Assembly (NCBI GenBank): GCA_002633005.1
Contig: NMRA01000095.1
Coordinates: 906,518-961,204 of the forward strand
Direction: 5' to 3'
Source: Phoronis australis
Taxonomy: Eukaryota > Phoronida > Phoronidae
DNA length: 54,687 nucleotides
The notes under the pieces were generated by a model. That model did not search any database, was not told the DNA's origin, and saw only the letters and a program-made list of their open reading frames with translations. Made by a program: the position numbers and the translations under genes. This document shows positions 54,201-54,687 of the stretch, one piece after another; position 1 is the first letter of the stretch; each line of letters begins with the position of its first letter.

Positions 54201-54687
54201 GTTTTACTTTAAGCACTTCAGAATACAAGATGAATGAAGTGGTCAAATTTTCAAAAGAAAAATGCACCTAATGACCCCATGTGTTGACCAAATGACCTGA
54301 AAATTTAGAATTGAAACTCAATCGCACTTAGTAAACAGATACGTAATTCTGAAGTCTCTAGCTCAAAATTTTAGTTTGCACTCAATGACCTTTGACCTAT
54401 TTTTCTGATTGATTAGGCCTATTGCAAAGTAAAGTAGGGTATTCAATTGCTATGTTGACTTACATCAGTGTACTGAACTTTAAAAGAATTCCTTGAAAAA
54501 TGTAAGAGATATAACATTTTGAACGTTACATGACCTTTGCACTAATTGACCCTATCCGGTGCATTATAAGCTCCTTGAGGAGAATTATTGCAAAGCCCAT
54601 GAACAATGTGTTTAATGCTGAGAATCACAGTTGTCTAGCGGTTGACACATCAGAATACTTGCTGATTGAAAAGGTCAAATTTTCAGA
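51225..54687 (+). repeat. Satellite with about 1195-bp units made of three related subunits
   Basis: The motif TGACC(T/C)(C/T)(T/A)(T/C)CCGGTGC(A)TTAT recurs at 51451, 51738, 52163, 52594, 52923, 53359, 53792, 54123 and 54555, i.e. spacings of 287 or 330, then about 430, then about 432. Three diverged subunits form a 1195-1200-bp unit. Each unit also repeats AATGACCTTTGACCTATTT twice, an AAGAATAAGAAGAA stretch and an 11-bp palindrome. The array runs off the window end. Confidence 0.92.
53957..53979. repeat. Palindrome in the satellite subunit
   Basis: TTATTGTCACG and CGTGACAATAA form perfect 11-bp arms around a single A. The homologous sites in the other units (about 51599-51622 and 52757-52779) are partly decayed. 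Confidence 0.8.

Overview
The window is intron-rich, AT-rich, repeat-laden animal DNA. The gene families (a VWDE-like extracellular protein and a glucoside xylosyltransferase), the large numbers of small, phase-consistent exons, a GIY-YIG Penelope-like element and abundant short repeats suggest a marine invertebrate. A reef coral or other anthozoan is my best guess, but nothing in the window proves it. There is no sign of bacterial gene organisation.

Two protein-coding genes can be assembled exon by exon, both on the minus strand. The downstream one (window positions 15975 to 4465) is a six-exon glucoside xylosyltransferase (GXYLT, glycosyltransferase family 8) of 383 predicted residues. It has a type II signal anchor, a DTD metal site and a GDQDLIN motif. 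Its first exon and about 2 kb around it occur twice (14380-16377 and 17059-19023). The second copy begins five bases after the only N in the window, so the duplication may be two haplotypes joined by the assembler.

The upstream gene (48906 to 23471) is the main discovery. Twenty-two exons join with consistent phase at every junction into a predicted 1810-residue single-pass membrane protein. It has a signal peptide, an uromodulin/VWDE-type D8C region, VWDE-like segments, a von Willebrand D domain, one EGF-like module, a 390-residue Ser/Thr-rich mucin-like stalk and a transmembrane helix. The cytosolic tail is rich in tyrosine motifs and carries a SAM domain and a C-terminal U-box like those at the end of WDSUB1. 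This reads as a receptor-type ubiquitin ligase: a VWDE ectodomain fused to a SAM/U-box effector tail.

By region: 1-4160 has no recognisable gene; 4465-15975 is GXYLT, with introns holding a LINE remnant, a foldback, a MITE-like element and dispersed repeats; 14380-19023 is the duplicated exon-1 block; 19024-23470 holds a second MITE copy, a LINE remnant, a GT microsatellite and a degenerate array; 23471-48906 is the receptor-like gene, whose first intron contains a small Penelope-like element with inverted termini and a 12-bp target duplication; 49660-49844 may be the start of a divergent secreted-protein gene; 51225 to the end is a satellite with about 1.195-kb units, each made of three related subunits, and with alternate units more alike than neighbours.

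The two genes are not obviously functionally linked. GXYLT acts on O-glucosylated EGF repeats, but the single EGF module of the neighbour lacks the C-x-S-x-P-C acceptor site.
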